From the NCBI RefSeq assembly GCF_001042695.1, contig NZ_AP012334.1:992001-1056000 (forward strand): DNA of 64,000 bases. The letters are read 5' to 3'. The DNA comes from Scardovia inopinata JCM 12537 (GTDB lineage: Bacteria > Actinomycetota > Actinomycetes > Actinomycetales > Bifidobacteriaceae). Numbering within the stretch: position 1 is the first letter of the stretch; each line of letters starts with the position of its first letter. A program made the position numbers and the translations under genes. The notes under the pieces are model-generated. The model ran no database searches. It saw nothing but the letters and a program-made list of their open reading frames with translations, and was not told the DNA's origin. Below are positions 36,601 through 46,654 of the stretch, in pieces.

Positions 36601-38325
36601 ATGAGGAATTCATCTAAGTTTGCCAAACTTGGTGCCTTGGTTGTGTCCGCTGCTACCATCTTTGCCTTAGCAGCATGCGGCAGCACAAACAGCGGTCAGA
36701 ACGCAATCAAATCTGAGCCAGCTGTCGGCACTCCGGCAAATTACAAGGAAACCCTGCCTATGCCTACTCTGACAGGCATATACAACAACCCTAAATCCCG
36801 CGATCAATTGAAGGATAACGGTTCCATTACTTATGGAACTACTGAAGTCACCTCCGACTGGAACAACTTCAGCGTCAACGGCAATACAACCTATATGAAC
36901 ACTTACTGGTCGTATTATATGCCAGTCCTCTTTATCTCCAGTGCTGACGGTGGCACCATGACACCGAATAAAAACTATATTTCTGCCTACAAAGAGACAA
37001 AGGTCAACGGTAAGCAGACCCTCTATATCACCTTTAGCCCCAAGGCTAAGTGGAATGATGGCCGTGCCATCGACTGGACGGCTGTCAAAGCAGCATGGAC
37101 CGTACAGAGCGGCAAAAATAAGAACTATACACCAGCTGCCACCAATGGATGGGATCAGGTAGAAAGCGTCAAGCAGGGATCTTCTGCCAAGCAGGCCGTT
37201 GTGACCATGTCCAAGCCTTATTATCCAGCAACGTCTTTCATAAACGTGTATCCTCCCCAGGCACAAAGTGTTAAAGCCTATACCTCTGGCTGGGTAGACA
37301 ATCCTCATAGTGAGTGGGGAGCCGGTCCGTATATCATTAAGACTCATTCTGATTCCAGAGTTGTTTTCACCCCCAACCCCAAGTGGTGGGGAAACAAGCC
37401 CAAGATGACCACCGTCACCTACAGGGTCTTGGATTCTCAGGCAGAAATCAACGCCTTCAAGAACGGCGAAATTGATGTTGCGACAATCTCTAACCAGGAT
37501 GATCGCAAATCAGTCAGCACCATGAAAAATGCCCAGATCCGCCGCGGTTACTCTCCGACCATTGCTGATCTGGTTCTCAATGCCAAGGTTGCTCCTTTAA
37601 ACGATATTCAGGTTCGTAAAGCCTTCATCCAGGCAGTAGACCGTACCCAGCTGGCTAAAATTCAGTTCGCTGGCCTGGACTGGACCGAAAAGGTTCCCGG
37701 CTCTCTGCTGATGACCCAGACCATTGCTGGTTATGAAGACAACATGCCAAAGGAAGCTGCCTTCAACACAGCCAATGCTAAGAAAACTTTGGAAGCAGAC
37801 GGCTATAAGCTGGGCAGCGACGGATACTACGCCAAGAAGGGCAAAACCCTGACCCTGTCTTACACTACCTTCGGAGACAGCTCCACCACCAAGGCTCGTG
37901 GTCTGGCTATTCAAAAGATGCTGAAAGCAGCTGGAGTTAAGGTAGAAATAGACAATCATCCTGCGTCTGAATTCTCCTCTGTTGTAACCAGCGGTAAGTG
38001 GACCATTATGGGCGGTCTGGGCTGGTCTGGTAACCAGTTCTCCTATATGAATGGCGTTCAGCTCTACGGAAGTGAATCGGGAAGCAACTACTCCTTTGTT
38101 GGCAAGAAGTCCATTGATCAGGGGTTTGCCAAAGTCGCGACTCTGCCTAAGCGTGAAGACCAGGTAAAACAGGCAAATAAGACAGAAAAGGAAGCTCTTA
38201 AACTTTACGCTCAGCTTCCTTACTTCTGTGGACCTCAATCCTATGTGGTAAAGAAGGGCTTGGCTAATGTTGGTCCTTCCCGCTTCAAGACGGTCCTGGT
38301 TGAAGATATCGGTTGGGTTAAGTAA
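36601..38325 (+). CDS. peptide-binding lipoprotein 1 of a tandem triplet (SBP_bac_5 family)
   Basis: This 574-residue protein has a signal peptide with lipobox FALAAC (Cys26). The mature domain begins with a Ser/Thr/Pro-rich linker and has PKAKWNDGRAIDWTAVKAAW, AQSVKAYTSGWVDNPHSEWG and GAGPYIIKTHSDSRVVFTPN, all shared with the two next genes. Its ribosome-binding site (GGAAGGATTGAG) is also common to all three. It is separated from the ATPase gene by a terminator and has its own terminator, so it may be expressed at a higher or different level than the permease. Confidence 0.93.
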   Translation: MRNSSKFAKLGALVVSAATIFALAACGSTNSGQNAIKSEPAVGTPANYKETLPMPTLTGIYNNPKSRDQLKDNGSITYGTTEVTSDWNNFSVNGNTTYMNTYWSYYMPVLFISSADGGTMTPNKNYISAYKETKVNGKQTLYITFSPKAKWNDGRAIDWTAVKAAWTVQSGKNKNYTPAATNGWDQVESVKQGSSAKQAVVTMSKPYYPATSFINVYPPQAQSVKAYTSGWVDNPHSEWGAGPYIIKTHSDSRVVFTPNPKWWGNKPKMTTVTYRVLDSQAEINAFKNGEIDVATISNQDDRKSVSTMKNAQIRRGYSPTIADLVLNAKVAPLNDIQVRKAFIQAVDRTQLAKIQFAGLDWTEKVPGSLLMTQTIAGYEDNMPKEAAFNTANAKKTLEADGYKLGSDGYYAKKGKTLTLSYTTFGDSSTTKARGLAIQKMLKAAGVKVEIDNHPASEFSSVVTSGKWTIMGGLGWSGNQFSYMNGVQLYGSESGSNYSFVGKKSIDQGFAKVATLPKREDQVKQANKTEKEALKLYAQLPYFCGPQSYVVKKGLANVGPSRFKTVLVEDIGWVK

Positions 38326-38355
38326 CAAAACAGCTGATATATTCCAATATATTCC

Positions 38356-38383
38356 AAGCCGGGCTCCTGAGCCCGGCTTTTTT
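38356..38383 (+). terminator. intrinsic terminator after binding protein 1
   Basis: A GC-rich 11-bp stem (aagccgggctc / gagcccggctt) with a minimal loop is followed by six or seven T. This is the strongest terminator in the cluster. Confidence 0.92.
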
Positions 38384-38580
38384 ATATACATAATGTATAT
38401 TATTGCTTCATTCATCATTTTATGCATCGTGCTATACACAAATATCGTCGTCCTTGTTTAGACTATCAGACACTGGTTCAGCTCTATAATTCATTGTTGA
38501 TCATTACCAACTTCGAAATAGAGAAACGATTCAGTATAAATAATATTCGGTTTAGCCCTTGTGCAGGAAAGGATTGAGCG

Positions 38581-40314
38581 ATGACAAGGAAGAGAATTAT
38601 ATCAAAACTGCCAGCTCTGGCAGCATCAGCCATAACCGTAATAGCTCTGAGCGCCTGCGGAAATGCCACAACAGGCACCAGCAAAACAGCGATGACCGAA
38701 GACCCCTCAGGGACTCCGGTCACCTACACCGGTACCTTACCCATGCCAAAAGCTTCTGGAGACTACAGCAATCCTAAATCTCGCGATCAGTTAAAGGATA
38801 AGGGAACAGTTACCTACTCCATATCAGAGATTGGTCCTAATTGGAATGCTTTCAGCGTCAACGGCAACACTGTCTACATGAGCACCCTCTGGAACTATTA
38901 CATGCCCAGCCTCTGGATGTCCAGCCTGGATGGATCTACAATTAAGCCGAACCCTAACTACCTGACCTCCTATAAGATTTCCACAGTCAAGGGCAAGCAA
39001 ACCATTGTCCTGAATTTCAACCCGAAGGCCAAGTGGAACGACGGGAGGGCTATTGACTGGACAGCAGTTAAAGCAGCCTGGACCGTGACCAGCGGAAAAA
39101 ACACCAATTATACTGCTGCTTCTACTACAGGTTGGGAACAAGTTTCCACCGTTACCAAGGGTACAACGGCTAAACAAGCTATTATCACCATGAAGACGCC
39201 ATACTACCCTGCCACCTCTTTCATTAGCATCTACCCGCCTCAGGCAGTAGATGTCAAGACCTATACCTCTGGCTGGACCGACAACCCTCACGACAAGGAA
39301 TGGGGAGCCGGCCCCTACGTCATCAAAACCAGGACCGATTCCCAGGTCACCTTCACCCCTAACCCCAAGTGGTGGGGAAACAAGCCCAAGATGACCACCG
39401 TCACATACAAACTCCTTGATTCTCAGGCAGCAATCAATGCCTTCAAGAACAAGGAAATCAATGCGGTTTCCCTGTCCACTGCTGATGACATCAAGAACAT
39501 CCGTTCTGTTACAGGGGCAACAATACGACGCGGTTACACATCAGATGTGTCTATTTTTGAGTTCAATGCCAAGAAAAGCTTCCTCAAGGATATCAATGTT
39601 CGTAAGGCGATCGTCCAAGGCATCAACCGGGAGCAGATGTCCAAACTAGCCTTTGCGGGTCTGGATTGGAGTGCCCCTGTTCCTGGCAGCGAACTCGTCT
39701 ACCCCACCCAGAAAGGGTATAAGGATAATATGCCTAAGGAGGCCGCCTTCAACACAGCCAATGCTAAGAAAACTCTGGAAGCAGACGGCTACAAGCTGGG
39801 CAGCGACGGATACTACGCCAAGAAGGGCACAACCCTGACCCTGTCTTACACCACTTTCGGAGACAGCTCTAAGGTTAAAGCCCGCGGCCTGGCCGTACAA
39901 AAGATGATGAAGAACATCGGCATCAAACTCACCATTGACAATCGTCCTTCATCAGACTTCTCAAAGACCCTTAGCGATGGTGATTGGCAAATTCTAGGCA
40001 TGGGCTGGTCATTTAGCGGCACCCCTGACAGTTATAACTACGGCAAGCAGCTCTATGGCATGAAGTCAGAATCCAATTATTCGGGTATAGGCAGTAAGAA
40101 AATCGATGCCATGTTCGCCAAAGTGAACACCCTCAACACGGTTTCCGCTCAAATTGCCCAGACGAACAAGGCTGAAAGCGCGGCCTTTAAACTCTATGGA
40201 CAGCTGCCTTATGCCAATAGTCCTATTATGGGAGCATATTCCAAAGGACTCGCAAACGTTGGCCCTGCAGGCTATAAAACTATTCTCGTCGAAGATGTCG
40301 GCTGGGAAAAGTAA
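38581..40314 (+). CDS. peptide-binding lipoprotein 2 of a tandem triplet
   Basis: This 577-residue protein has lipobox ALSAC (Cys26) and the same fold and landmarks as its neighbours (NPKAKWNDGRAIDWTAVKAA; SGWTDNPHDKEWGAGPYVIK). It is closer to copy 3 than to copy 1. Two blocks are identical at the DNA level to copy 3 (39722-39824 and 39875-39941) although flanking codons differ, indicating recent gene conversion. Divergent regions such as residues 290-330 and 470-560 probably define ligand choice. Confidence 0.93.
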   Translation: MTRKRIISKLPALAASAITVIALSACGNATTGTSKTAMTEDPSGTPVTYTGTLPMPKASGDYSNPKSRDQLKDKGTVTYSISEIGPNWNAFSVNGNTVYMSTLWNYYMPSLWMSSLDGSTIKPNPNYLTSYKISTVKGKQTIVLNFNPKAKWNDGRAIDWTAVKAAWTVTSGKNTNYTAASTTGWEQVSTVTKGTTAKQAIITMKTPYYPATSFISIYPPQAVDVKTYTSGWTDNPHDKEWGAGPYVIKTRTDSQVTFTPNPKWWGNKPKMTTVTYKLLDSQAAINAFKNKEINAVSLSTADDIKNIRSVTGATIRRGYTSDVSIFEFNAKKSFLKDINVRKAIVQGINREQMSKLAFAGLDWSAPVPGSELVYPTQKGYKDNMPKEAAFNTANAKKTLEADGYKLGSDGYYAKKGTTLTLSYTTFGDSSKVKARGLAVQKMMKNIGIKLTIDNRPSSDFSKTLSDGDWQILGMGWSFSGTPDSYNYGKQLYGMKSESNYSGIGSKKIDAMFAKVNTLNTVSAQIAQTNKAESAAFKLYGQLPYANSPIMGAYSKGLANVGPAGYKTILVEDVGWEK

Positions 40315-40354
40315 GGCAAAGATATAAGCCAGCATAGGCCAAGCCTGAATAAGT

Positions 40355-40414
40355 AAGCAGGCACTGCATTGGATGAATTAATGAATTCCTCATTCATCCA
40401 AGCAGTGTCTGCTT
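40355..40414 (+). terminator. long-stem terminator after binding protein 2
   Basis: aagcaggcactgc and ttggatgaat pair with attcatccaa and gcagtgtctgctt, with one bulge and one mismatch, followed by a T-rich run. The 435 bp beyond it to 40849 hold no gene; ttttcttatatcg is repeated at 40424 and 40447, and the rest is AT-rich leader. Confidence 0.85.
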
Positions 40415-40849
40415 TTCTTTACTTTTTCTTATATCGATTTATACCATTTTCTTATATCGTTTATGAACTGTCTCATTCTTTAAGATAATAAAAATTAACT
40501 ATTTTAGAATATTTTTTGAATTTTATGCATTATTTTTTGGAGGTTTTATACTGTATTCATTTTCTATCATCGTAAATTCTCTTCCGAATCCTCGATTTTA
40601 AGCCAAAAAATAGCACACTTTTATTTACATCCCTTCTATGGTTCCCCTGTCTTTTCATACAAACTCACCAGCAGGCACTGAATAATACAAGATATATAGA
40701 GGGTCACATAAGCCTCAGAACCAACTGATAAGCAGAAAATTGTTCCCAGGTAATCGTATAGTCATGAAACATGCAAGGAGGAAAGGCATATAGTTTATAC
40801 CATCCTTATTTTCCTGGCATGCAACATCATACATAGGAAGGATAGAGCA

Positions 40850-42586
40850 ATGAAGAATTCTTCACCACTCTTCAGACTGGGAGCTCTGATTGCATCTGCT
40901 GCAACTGTCTTTGCTCTTGCAGCATGCGGAACAGCAAATTCAGGAACTGCCAAGAAGGTGAATACTGAATCAGCTAGTGGCACTCCTGTTACCTACACAG
41001 GAACCCTGCCCATGCCGTCAACAACCGGCGTTTATAACAATCCCCAGCCAAGGAGCAATCTGAAGGATAATGGAACGCTGACCCTGTCAATCAACGAGAT
41101 TGGCCCTGATTGGAATGCTTTCAGCGTCAACGGCAACACCAAGTATATGAACACCCTGTGGAGCTATTATATGCCTACTCTCTGGCTGTATAACGCTGAT
41201 GGTTCCACTGTTAAACCCAACAAGAATTACGTCACCTCCTACAAGGTTGCTAAGGCCAATGGCAAGCAAACCATTACCCTGAATTTCAACCCGAAGGCCA
41301 AGTGGAACGACGGAACAGCCATTGACTGGACAGCAGTCAAAGCAGCCTGGACTGTGCAAAACGGCAAGGATAAGAACTACACTCCTGCCAGCACTACAGG
41401 CTGGGAGCAGGTTGAAGATGTCAAGCAGGGAGATAATGCCAAGCAGGCAGTTATCACCATGAAGACACCGTACTACCCTGCCACCTCTTTCATTAGCATC
41501 TACCCGCCTCAGGCTGTGAATGCTAAGACCTATACCTCTGGCTGGACTGACAATCCTCACGACAAGGAATGGGGAGCCGGCCCCTACGTTGTCAAGAACA
41601 AGACAACGTCCCAGGTCACCTTCACTCCTAACCCCAAGTGGTGGGGAAACAAGCCCAAGATGACCACCGTCACCTTCAAGGCCCTGGAGGATCAGGCAGC
41701 CCTCAACGCTTTCAAGAACGGCGAAATAGCTGCTACTGGTCTTTCTACTGCTGATGACATCAAGACCGTTAAGTCAGTCAAGGGTGCAACCATCCGCCGT
41801 GGATATGATTCCAGCGTCAGCGTATTTGAGTTCAATGCCAAGAAAGGCGTTCTCAAGGATATCAATGTTCGTAAGGCAATCGTCCAAGGCATCGATCGTA
41901 ATCAGATGACAAAGATTGCTTTTGCTGGTCTTGACTGGAATACGCCAGTTCCTGGCAGCGAGCTCCTCTACCCCACCCAGAAGGGATATGAGGATAATAT
42001 GCCTAAGGAGGCCGCCTTCAACACAGCCAATGCTAAGAAAACTCTGGAAGCAGACGGCTACAAGCTGGGCAGCGACGGATACTACGCCAAGAATGGCAAG
42101 ACCCTGGCCGTGTCTTACACCACTTTCGGTGATGGATCTAAGATTAAAGCCCGCGGCCTGGCCGTACAAAAGATGATGAAGAACATCGGCATCAAACTCA
42201 CCATTGACAACAAGGGCAGCTCCGAGTTCTCCAACACCATCACTTCCGGAAATTACGACATCGTAGGTATGGGCTGGTCCGGCGCTAATCCCACTGATGG
42301 TTTCACCTCCGGATATCAGCTCTACGGTTCTGATTCCGACTCTAACTATGCCTTTGTTGGTTCCAAGGCCGCCGATAAGCTTCTGAAGAAGGTTACCACC
42401 ATTGCTGATTCCCAGAAGCAGATTGACACCCTGAACCAGGGCGAGAAGCTGGCTCTTAAGTGCTACGGCACTCTCCCCTATGCAAACCCACCGGTCATGG
42501 GTGTCTACGCCAAGGGACTTGCCAACTACGGACCTTCTTCCTGGAAGACAGTTCTCGTTGAAGACATTGGCTGGCAGAAGAACTAG
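40850..42586 (+). CDS. peptide-binding lipoprotein 3 of a tandem triplet
   Basis: This 578-residue protein has lipobox FALAAC (Cys26), with the N-terminus resembling copy 1 and the middle resembling copy 2. This mosaic relationship supports recombination between copies. Family landmarks are FNPKAKWNDGTAIDWTAVKA and SGWTDNPHDKEWGAGPYVVK. The longest leader of the three (535 bp) suggests separate regulation. Ligand specificity cannot be read from sequence. Confidence 0.93.
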   Translation: MKNSSPLFRLGALIASAATVFALAACGTANSGTAKKVNTESASGTPVTYTGTLPMPSTTGVYNNPQPRSNLKDNGTLTLSINEIGPDWNAFSVNGNTKYMNTLWSYYMPTLWLYNADGSTVKPNKNYVTSYKVAKANGKQTITLNFNPKAKWNDGTAIDWTAVKAAWTVQNGKDKNYTPASTTGWEQVEDVKQGDNAKQAVITMKTPYYPATSFISIYPPQAVNAKTYTSGWTDNPHDKEWGAGPYVVKNKTTSQVTFTPNPKWWGNKPKMTTVTFKALEDQAALNAFKNGEIAATGLSTADDIKTVKSVKGATIRRGYDSSVSVFEFNAKKGVLKDINVRKAIVQGIDRNQMTKIAFAGLDWNTPVPGSELLYPTQKGYEDNMPKEAAFNTANAKKTLEADGYKLGSDGYYAKNGKTLAVSYTTFGDGSKIKARGLAVQKMMKNIGIKLTIDNKGSSEFSNTITSGNYDIVGMGWSGANPTDGFTSGYQLYGSDSDSNYAFVGSKAADKLLKKVTTIADSQKQIDTLNQGEKLALKCYGTLPYANPPVMGVYAKGLANYGPSSWKTVLVEDIGWQKN

Positions 42587-42668
42587 TTAGTCTAGGTTAG
42601 CCTAGCTCGTCACCTTAACGAGGAAACCTAACTAGACAAGACAATAAAACAGAATAAAATTCACAGTG

Positions 42669-42701
42669 AGGGCGGATTCCGCAGGGAACCCGCCCTTTTT
42701 G
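42669..42701 (+). terminator. intrinsic terminator after binding protein 3
   Basis: agggcgg pairs with ccgccct with an extended imperfect stem (ttcc/ggaa) and is followed by a T-run. It also insulates the convergent xerD gene. Confidence 0.85.
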
Positions 42702-42806
42702 TATATTTTGTTTTGTATACCTTATTATCATTGTCCTTCGAATTATCCATTCGTGGATTTATCACCAGTCACTTGAAGAATTGAAGATCACAATATTATT
42801 GGAAAC

Positions 42807-43775
42807 TCATCGAGCCCGGGGGTGGGCCGTAATATACGTCTCAATCAGAGTCTGCGGAGAAATATGAGTGTACAGCTGAGTTGTAGTCACTGATGCATGA
42901 CCTAAAAGTTCTTGAACAGTACGGACGTCTGCCCCACCTCGAATCAAGTGAGTGGCACAAGAGTGGCGCAAGGTATGGGGATGGACTTCCTTGCTGATAT
43001 GCGCTCGATTTGCCGCAGCCTGAACGATTTCCCAGACCGACTGTCGGGACAGGCGTTTGCCCCGCTTATTAAGAAAAACAGCTCTCAACTCTGGCCCTGA
43101 TCTAGCTTTATCCTGCAGATACTGGCGGGGACCATGCAAATAGCGATTCAGGGCTGAACAGGCATATGATCCCAGGGGGACCAGGCGCTGCTTTGATCCC
43201 TTTCCCATAAGACGGGCACAGCGGGAATCTAGATCCAGATCAGTCATATTAAGCCCTACCGCCTCTGATACCCTGGCACCGGTTGCGTAAAGAAATTCCA
43301 ATAATGCCCTGTCCCTGAGGATCACGGGATCTGTATCCCTCTCAGTGCTGGTCATTTCCATCATTCTGGAGACCTCATCTATGGTCAATACATCCGGCAA
43401 ATGGGCAGCAGCTTTAGGGGGTTTTACCGTCTGAGAAACATCTGTCTGAATCTGGCCACGGGAAGAAAGATAACGATGATACTCGTGGATAGATGCCAGA
43501 CGTCTGGCAATAGACTTCTGAGACTCCCCAGCCAGCGATAAGGATGCTACGAAATCTTCCACATTTTGCTGGCTGATCTGACCCGGATCTGTAACCTTCT
43601 TGTGAGTCAGCCAGCTGACATACTTGATCAGATCAGATTCATACGCCTTAACAGTTGCTGCAGCCAACCCGCGCTCAACAGAAATATATCCGAGAAAAAG
43701 AGAAAGGCTGGTGGAATATGCCTCAGGAAGACCATTACTGTCATTTTTTTTGATTTCTGTCATAACAATATCCAC
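42807..43775 (-). CDS. xerD: tyrosine recombinase XerD
   Basis: This 322-residue recombinase has the catalytic set Arg168 (ATGARVSEAVG), Lys192 (GKGSKQRLVP), His267 and Arg270 (HPHTLRHSCATHLI), His293 (LGHASVTTT) and Tyr302 (TQLYTH). HPHTLRHSCATHLI and the downstream LGHASVTTTQLYTH are typical of XerD. The start is probably GTG at 43775 (AGGA 5 bp upstream) or the ATG four codons later. With XerC it acts at dif. In related genomes xerD lies between rplT and parA; here transporters separate it from both. Confidence 0.92.
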   Translation of the reverse strand: MDIVMTEIKKNDSNGLPEAYSTSLSLFLGYISVERGLAAATVKAYESDLIKYVSWLTHKKVTDPGQISQQNVEDFVASLSLAGESQKSIARRLASIHEYHRYLSSRGQIQTDVSQTVKPPKAAAHLPDVLTIDEVSRMMEMTSTERDTDPVILRDRALLEFLYATGARVSEAVGLNMTDLDLDSRCARLMGKGSKQRLVPLGSYACSALNRYLHGPRQYLQDKARSGPELRAVFLNKRGKRLSRQSVWEIVQAAANRAHISKEVHPHTLRHSCATHLIRGGADVRTVQELLGHASVTTTQLYTHISPQTLIETYITAHPRAR

Positions 43776-43930
43776 AATATTCCTAGCACAGACCTACTTA
43801 CACGTCCCATGTCCGCCAAATGTACCATCATTACTGGTTAGACTAATCAGACTGGTCAGCTCATTATCCTCAGCACAAAAATAAGAAAATGAAATAAGAA
43901 AAATAAATAAAAAAATAAAACCACTAAAAT

Positions 43931-43957
43931 GCAGCCCATCTATAGGAGATGGGCTGC
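43931..43957 (-). terminator. terminator of the kinase-permease operon
   Basis: gcagcccatct (43931-43941) pairs with agatgggctgc (43947-43957). On the minus strand the hairpin is followed by ATTTTAG and then T-rich DNA. It lies 88 bp after the permease stop. Confidence 0.7.
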
Positions 43958-44044
43958 TGTAGTGAACCATTAATTCATCTGCGGGAAATCAGGAGAGATT
44001 AGTCATCCTCCCTTCTTTCCGCTGTTTTATTTCTCACCCAGGTT

Positions 44045-45259
44045 TTATTTCTCACCCAGAAGGTGGGGATGCAGAGACAGGAAAATCAGGTAGCAGGCAG
44101 GGATGACCAGCACCAGGGCTGCTCCCAGCTGACTTCCTGCTGCACCTGAGGCAGCTCCCATAATAGGAGGAAGGATTGCACCGCCAATAAGACCCATAAT
44201 CATAAGCCCTGAAATCTCATTCTGGCGTTCAGGCATATGCAGACCAGCAATCGAGAACATGAGCGAGAACACATTGGAGTTGCCAAAACCAACCAAAGCT
44301 AGAGCAATATACAATACCCAGTTATTAGGAGCGACTGTAGTAAAAAGAATGAAGCATATTACAGCCAGTCCTACGCAGGAGGAGCACAATGCCACCATAG
44401 CCTTGTTGGAGAATTTGAGCAACGCCCACATCCCCACAGCGAACCCCAGGGTACGGAATGCAAAGTAAATAGACGTCGTATATGCCGCTGCTGAGGCTGC
44501 CATGCCAGGGTGAGCACCCATCAAAAACTGAGGAGCATAGGTGTTTACACCAGCATCAATCCCCACATGGCACATAATACCAATAAAGCAGAGGAGAATA
44601 ACGCCGTCTCCCAGCAGACCCAGGACCTTTCCAAAGGACATATTGGGGGCATTCTGCTTCTCTTCATGGATCTTATCCATTGCCAGCCAGATAAAGGCAA
44701 TGATGGAAATGATAAGGAAGATGATGTACATAATCCACCATTTGCCGAATGCCTTGCCTAGCCAGGCAGCAACCAAAGGCGCAGAGAAGGATGAAATTGC
44801 CTTAACAAACTGCCCCGCAGAGATCGTACTGGAATATCTTTCACCCGAAACCAAGTTAGCAATCAAAGGATTGAGAGAAACCTGCATAAAGGTGTTGCCA
44901 ATTCCAAGAAGAATGAAGGATATGACCATCAAGGTCAGCTTGCCGCCCTTAGGAACGTTCGGAATCCCATAAGCAAATATGGGGAAAACGCAGGCAGCCA
45001 GTGTAATGGCAACAGATATGAGCACAGTGACACGACGGCCATACTTATTCATGCAATAGCTGGTAGGAACTGCAAAAATAAAGAACCAGAAAAAGACCAT
45101 AGTCGTGAACAGACTTGCCTGCCAAGATGGGAGTGCCAGATCCTCCTTAATAAAGTTGGTCGCAGTTCCCACGAAATCGACGAATCCCATGGTGAAGAAA
45201 GTCACCAGGATGGGGATCATCATGGAAGCAGAAACCTTTTTATCGTTATTATCAGTCAT
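44045..45259 (-). CDS. MFS sugar permease (FHS/FucP-like)
   Basis: This 404-residue, 12-helix protein has MNKYGRRVTVLISVAI as the loop 2-3 motif and GIGNTFMQVSLNPLIANLVS, a segment characteristic of fucose/glucose permeases of the FHS family. NVFSLMFSIAGLHMPERQNE corresponds to helices 10-11. It imports a monosaccharide by proton symport. Because the gene follows a fructokinase-like kinase by 20 bp in one operon, fructose or another hexose is the likely substrate. Confidence 0.85.
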   Translation of the reverse strand: MTDNNDKKVSASMMIPILVTFFTMGFVDFVGTATNFIKEDLALPSWQASLFTTMVFFWFFIFAVPTSYCMNKYGRRVTVLISVAITLAACVFPIFAYGIPNVPKGGKLTLMVISFILLGIGNTFMQVSLNPLIANLVSGERYSSTISAGQFVKAISSFSAPLVAAWLGKAFGKWWIMYIIFLIISIIAFIWLAMDKIHEEKQNAPNMSFGKVLGLLGDGVILLCFIGIMCHVGIDAGVNTYAPQFLMGAHPGMAASAAAYTTSIYFAFRTLGFAVGMWALLKFSNKAMVALCSSCVGLAVICFILFTTVAPNNWVLYIALALVGFGNSNVFSLMFSIAGLHMPERQNEISGLMIMGLIGGAILPPIMGAASGAAGSQLGAALVLVIPACYLIFLSLHPHLLGEK

Positions 45260-45279
45260 GAAACCCTCTCTTTATAAAT

Positions 45280-46197
45280 TTATTCAAGCCCCTGCTCGGC
45301 AACATAATCGGGAATCTTCTCGCTGTATTCCGGCCAGGCACCGGCCTTAGTGCACACATATGCAGCCACATTTACTGCCTTCTTATGGGCAAGATGAAGA
45401 GGAGTATCCTTAAGAATTTCAATGCAGAATACACCAGAGAAGGAGTCCCCGGCGCCAACAGTATCAGCGACTTCAACCTTGGGGGTCCTGACCTTAGATA
45501 CAGCACCGTCCTTGGCAAATACTTGTGAATATTCGCTTCCGGCAGTCAGAATAACGTAATCGAGATCGTATTCCTTGAGGAACCAACGGGATACTTCTTC
45601 GGGGGTTCCGGGAACGCTGAACATGGTCTGCAGCTGAGTGATCTCCTCATCGTTAATTTTGAAAACCGTTGCTGACTGAAGCTGTTCCTCAATCAGAATC
45701 TTCGAGTAAAAATCACCACGAAGATTAATATCAAAATACTTCATGGTACCTGGCTTAACCCGGTCGAGCAAACGCATAATAGTATCATGAGATTCCTGGC
45801 TGCGGCAGGCAAGGGTTCCATAGCAAACCGCATCTGCTGTGCTGACGAGGTCAACCATATCCTTTGTGTAAGGAATATGATCCCATGCTACATCCTTGAC
45901 AATGTCATAGGTAGGAATTCCTTCATGAAGATGGACTTCCACAGTTCCGGTTGGATATGCATTCTTCTTAATCAGATGCTTAATACCGGCTTTATTAACC
46001 TCGTTCTCCAGTTCATCGCCTAAATCATCTTCGCCCAAGGCACTGATAGCATACCCATCTGCCCCATTTTTCATAGCATGATAGCAGAAATTCGCAGGAG
46101 CGCCGCCTGCCCTTTTTCCTGCGGGAAGCATATCCCATAAAAGTTCACCAAGCGCGACAACAACATGCTTGCCACTGGACTGTGCTGAGTCACTCAT
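45280..46197 (-). CDS. PfkB-family carbohydrate kinase (fructokinase-like)
   Basis: This 305-residue protein has the PfkB N-terminal elements VVALGELLWDMLPAGKRAGG and APANFCYHAMKNGADGYAIS, and the C-terminal ATP/catalytic signature VADTVGAGDSFSGVF with the catalytic Asp. The (K/R)AGGAPANFC start is typical of fructokinases. It would phosphorylate the sugar brought in by the adjacent permease for entry into the bifid shunt. A perfect palindrome 320 bp upstream could be the operator of a LacI-type regulator encoded elsewhere. Confidence 0.88.
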   Translation of the reverse strand: MSDSAQSSGKHVVVALGELLWDMLPAGKRAGGAPANFCYHAMKNGADGYAISALGEDDLGDELENEVNKAGIKHLIKKNAYPTGTVEVHLHEGIPTYDIVKDVAWDHIPYTKDMVDLVSTADAVCYGTLACRSQESHDTIMRLLDRVKPGTMKYFDINLRGDFYSKILIEEQLQSATVFKINDEEITQLQTMFSVPGTPEEVSRWFLKEYDLDYVILTAGSEYSQVFAKDGAVSKVRTPKVEVADTVGAGDSFSGVFCIEILKDTPLHLAHKKAVNVAAYVCTKAGAWPEYSEKIPDYVAEQGLE

Positions 46198-46372
46198 CTG
46201 AATTCCTTTCCATGAATGCTTGCATCCACGCTTGCCCTAGATGCAGTCACTCTTCCTTGAATGAGTTATTACCTATACAGAACAAAACCGACTGCGTCAC
46301 ATCCTGCATGCTTTTATTCTACCACTCTAAGGAACAGGCACGCTGTTGTTAATAGAGATACAGGTGCTCAAA

Positions 46373-46394
46373 CTAGTCTCCGGCTAGTCTCCGG
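46373..46394. repeat. 11-bp tandem duplication
   Basis: ctagtctccgg occurs twice in direct succession in the leader of the kinase-permease operon. The whole 510-bp gap 46198-46707 has no gene; it holds this repeat, a palindromic operator and the rplT terminator. Confidence 0.8.
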
Positions 46395-46516
46395 CAATTC
46401 ATCTATGTTGTTTATCCCTGGTAATCGCCTAAATTTCAAGCTTTTCTATGTCAGGACGATAATATTTACGCACGAAAGCAAGTCGAGTAAATGTGGAATT
46501 TTCCCACCATTCGGCG

Positions 46517-46532
46517 TGTCAAACGTTTGACA
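46517..46532. promoter_or_regulatory. 16-bp perfect palindrome, probable LacI-type operator
   Basis: TGTCAAACGTTTGACA is fully self-complementary with the central CG typical of LacI/GalR-family operators. It lies upstream of the fructokinase-like gene and downstream of the rplT terminator, so the sugar operon is the only likely target. Confidence 0.6.
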
Positions 46533-46654
46533 TTTCCTTGAGAGACCACAACACACTGGCCACGAGGTATAAGCCCATACCATAAGCCCATACCTCGGCG
46601 TGAGCGAAACCTAAAATCAGCAAGTGTCAGCAAGTGCAATAAAACAAAAGCAAT

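Noticed and set aside
37597-38439. 280-codon minus-strand frame, and similar frames antisense to the other two binding proteins
   Set aside because: They recur at the same place in all three paralogues because the sense strands are homologous; codon-bias shadows.
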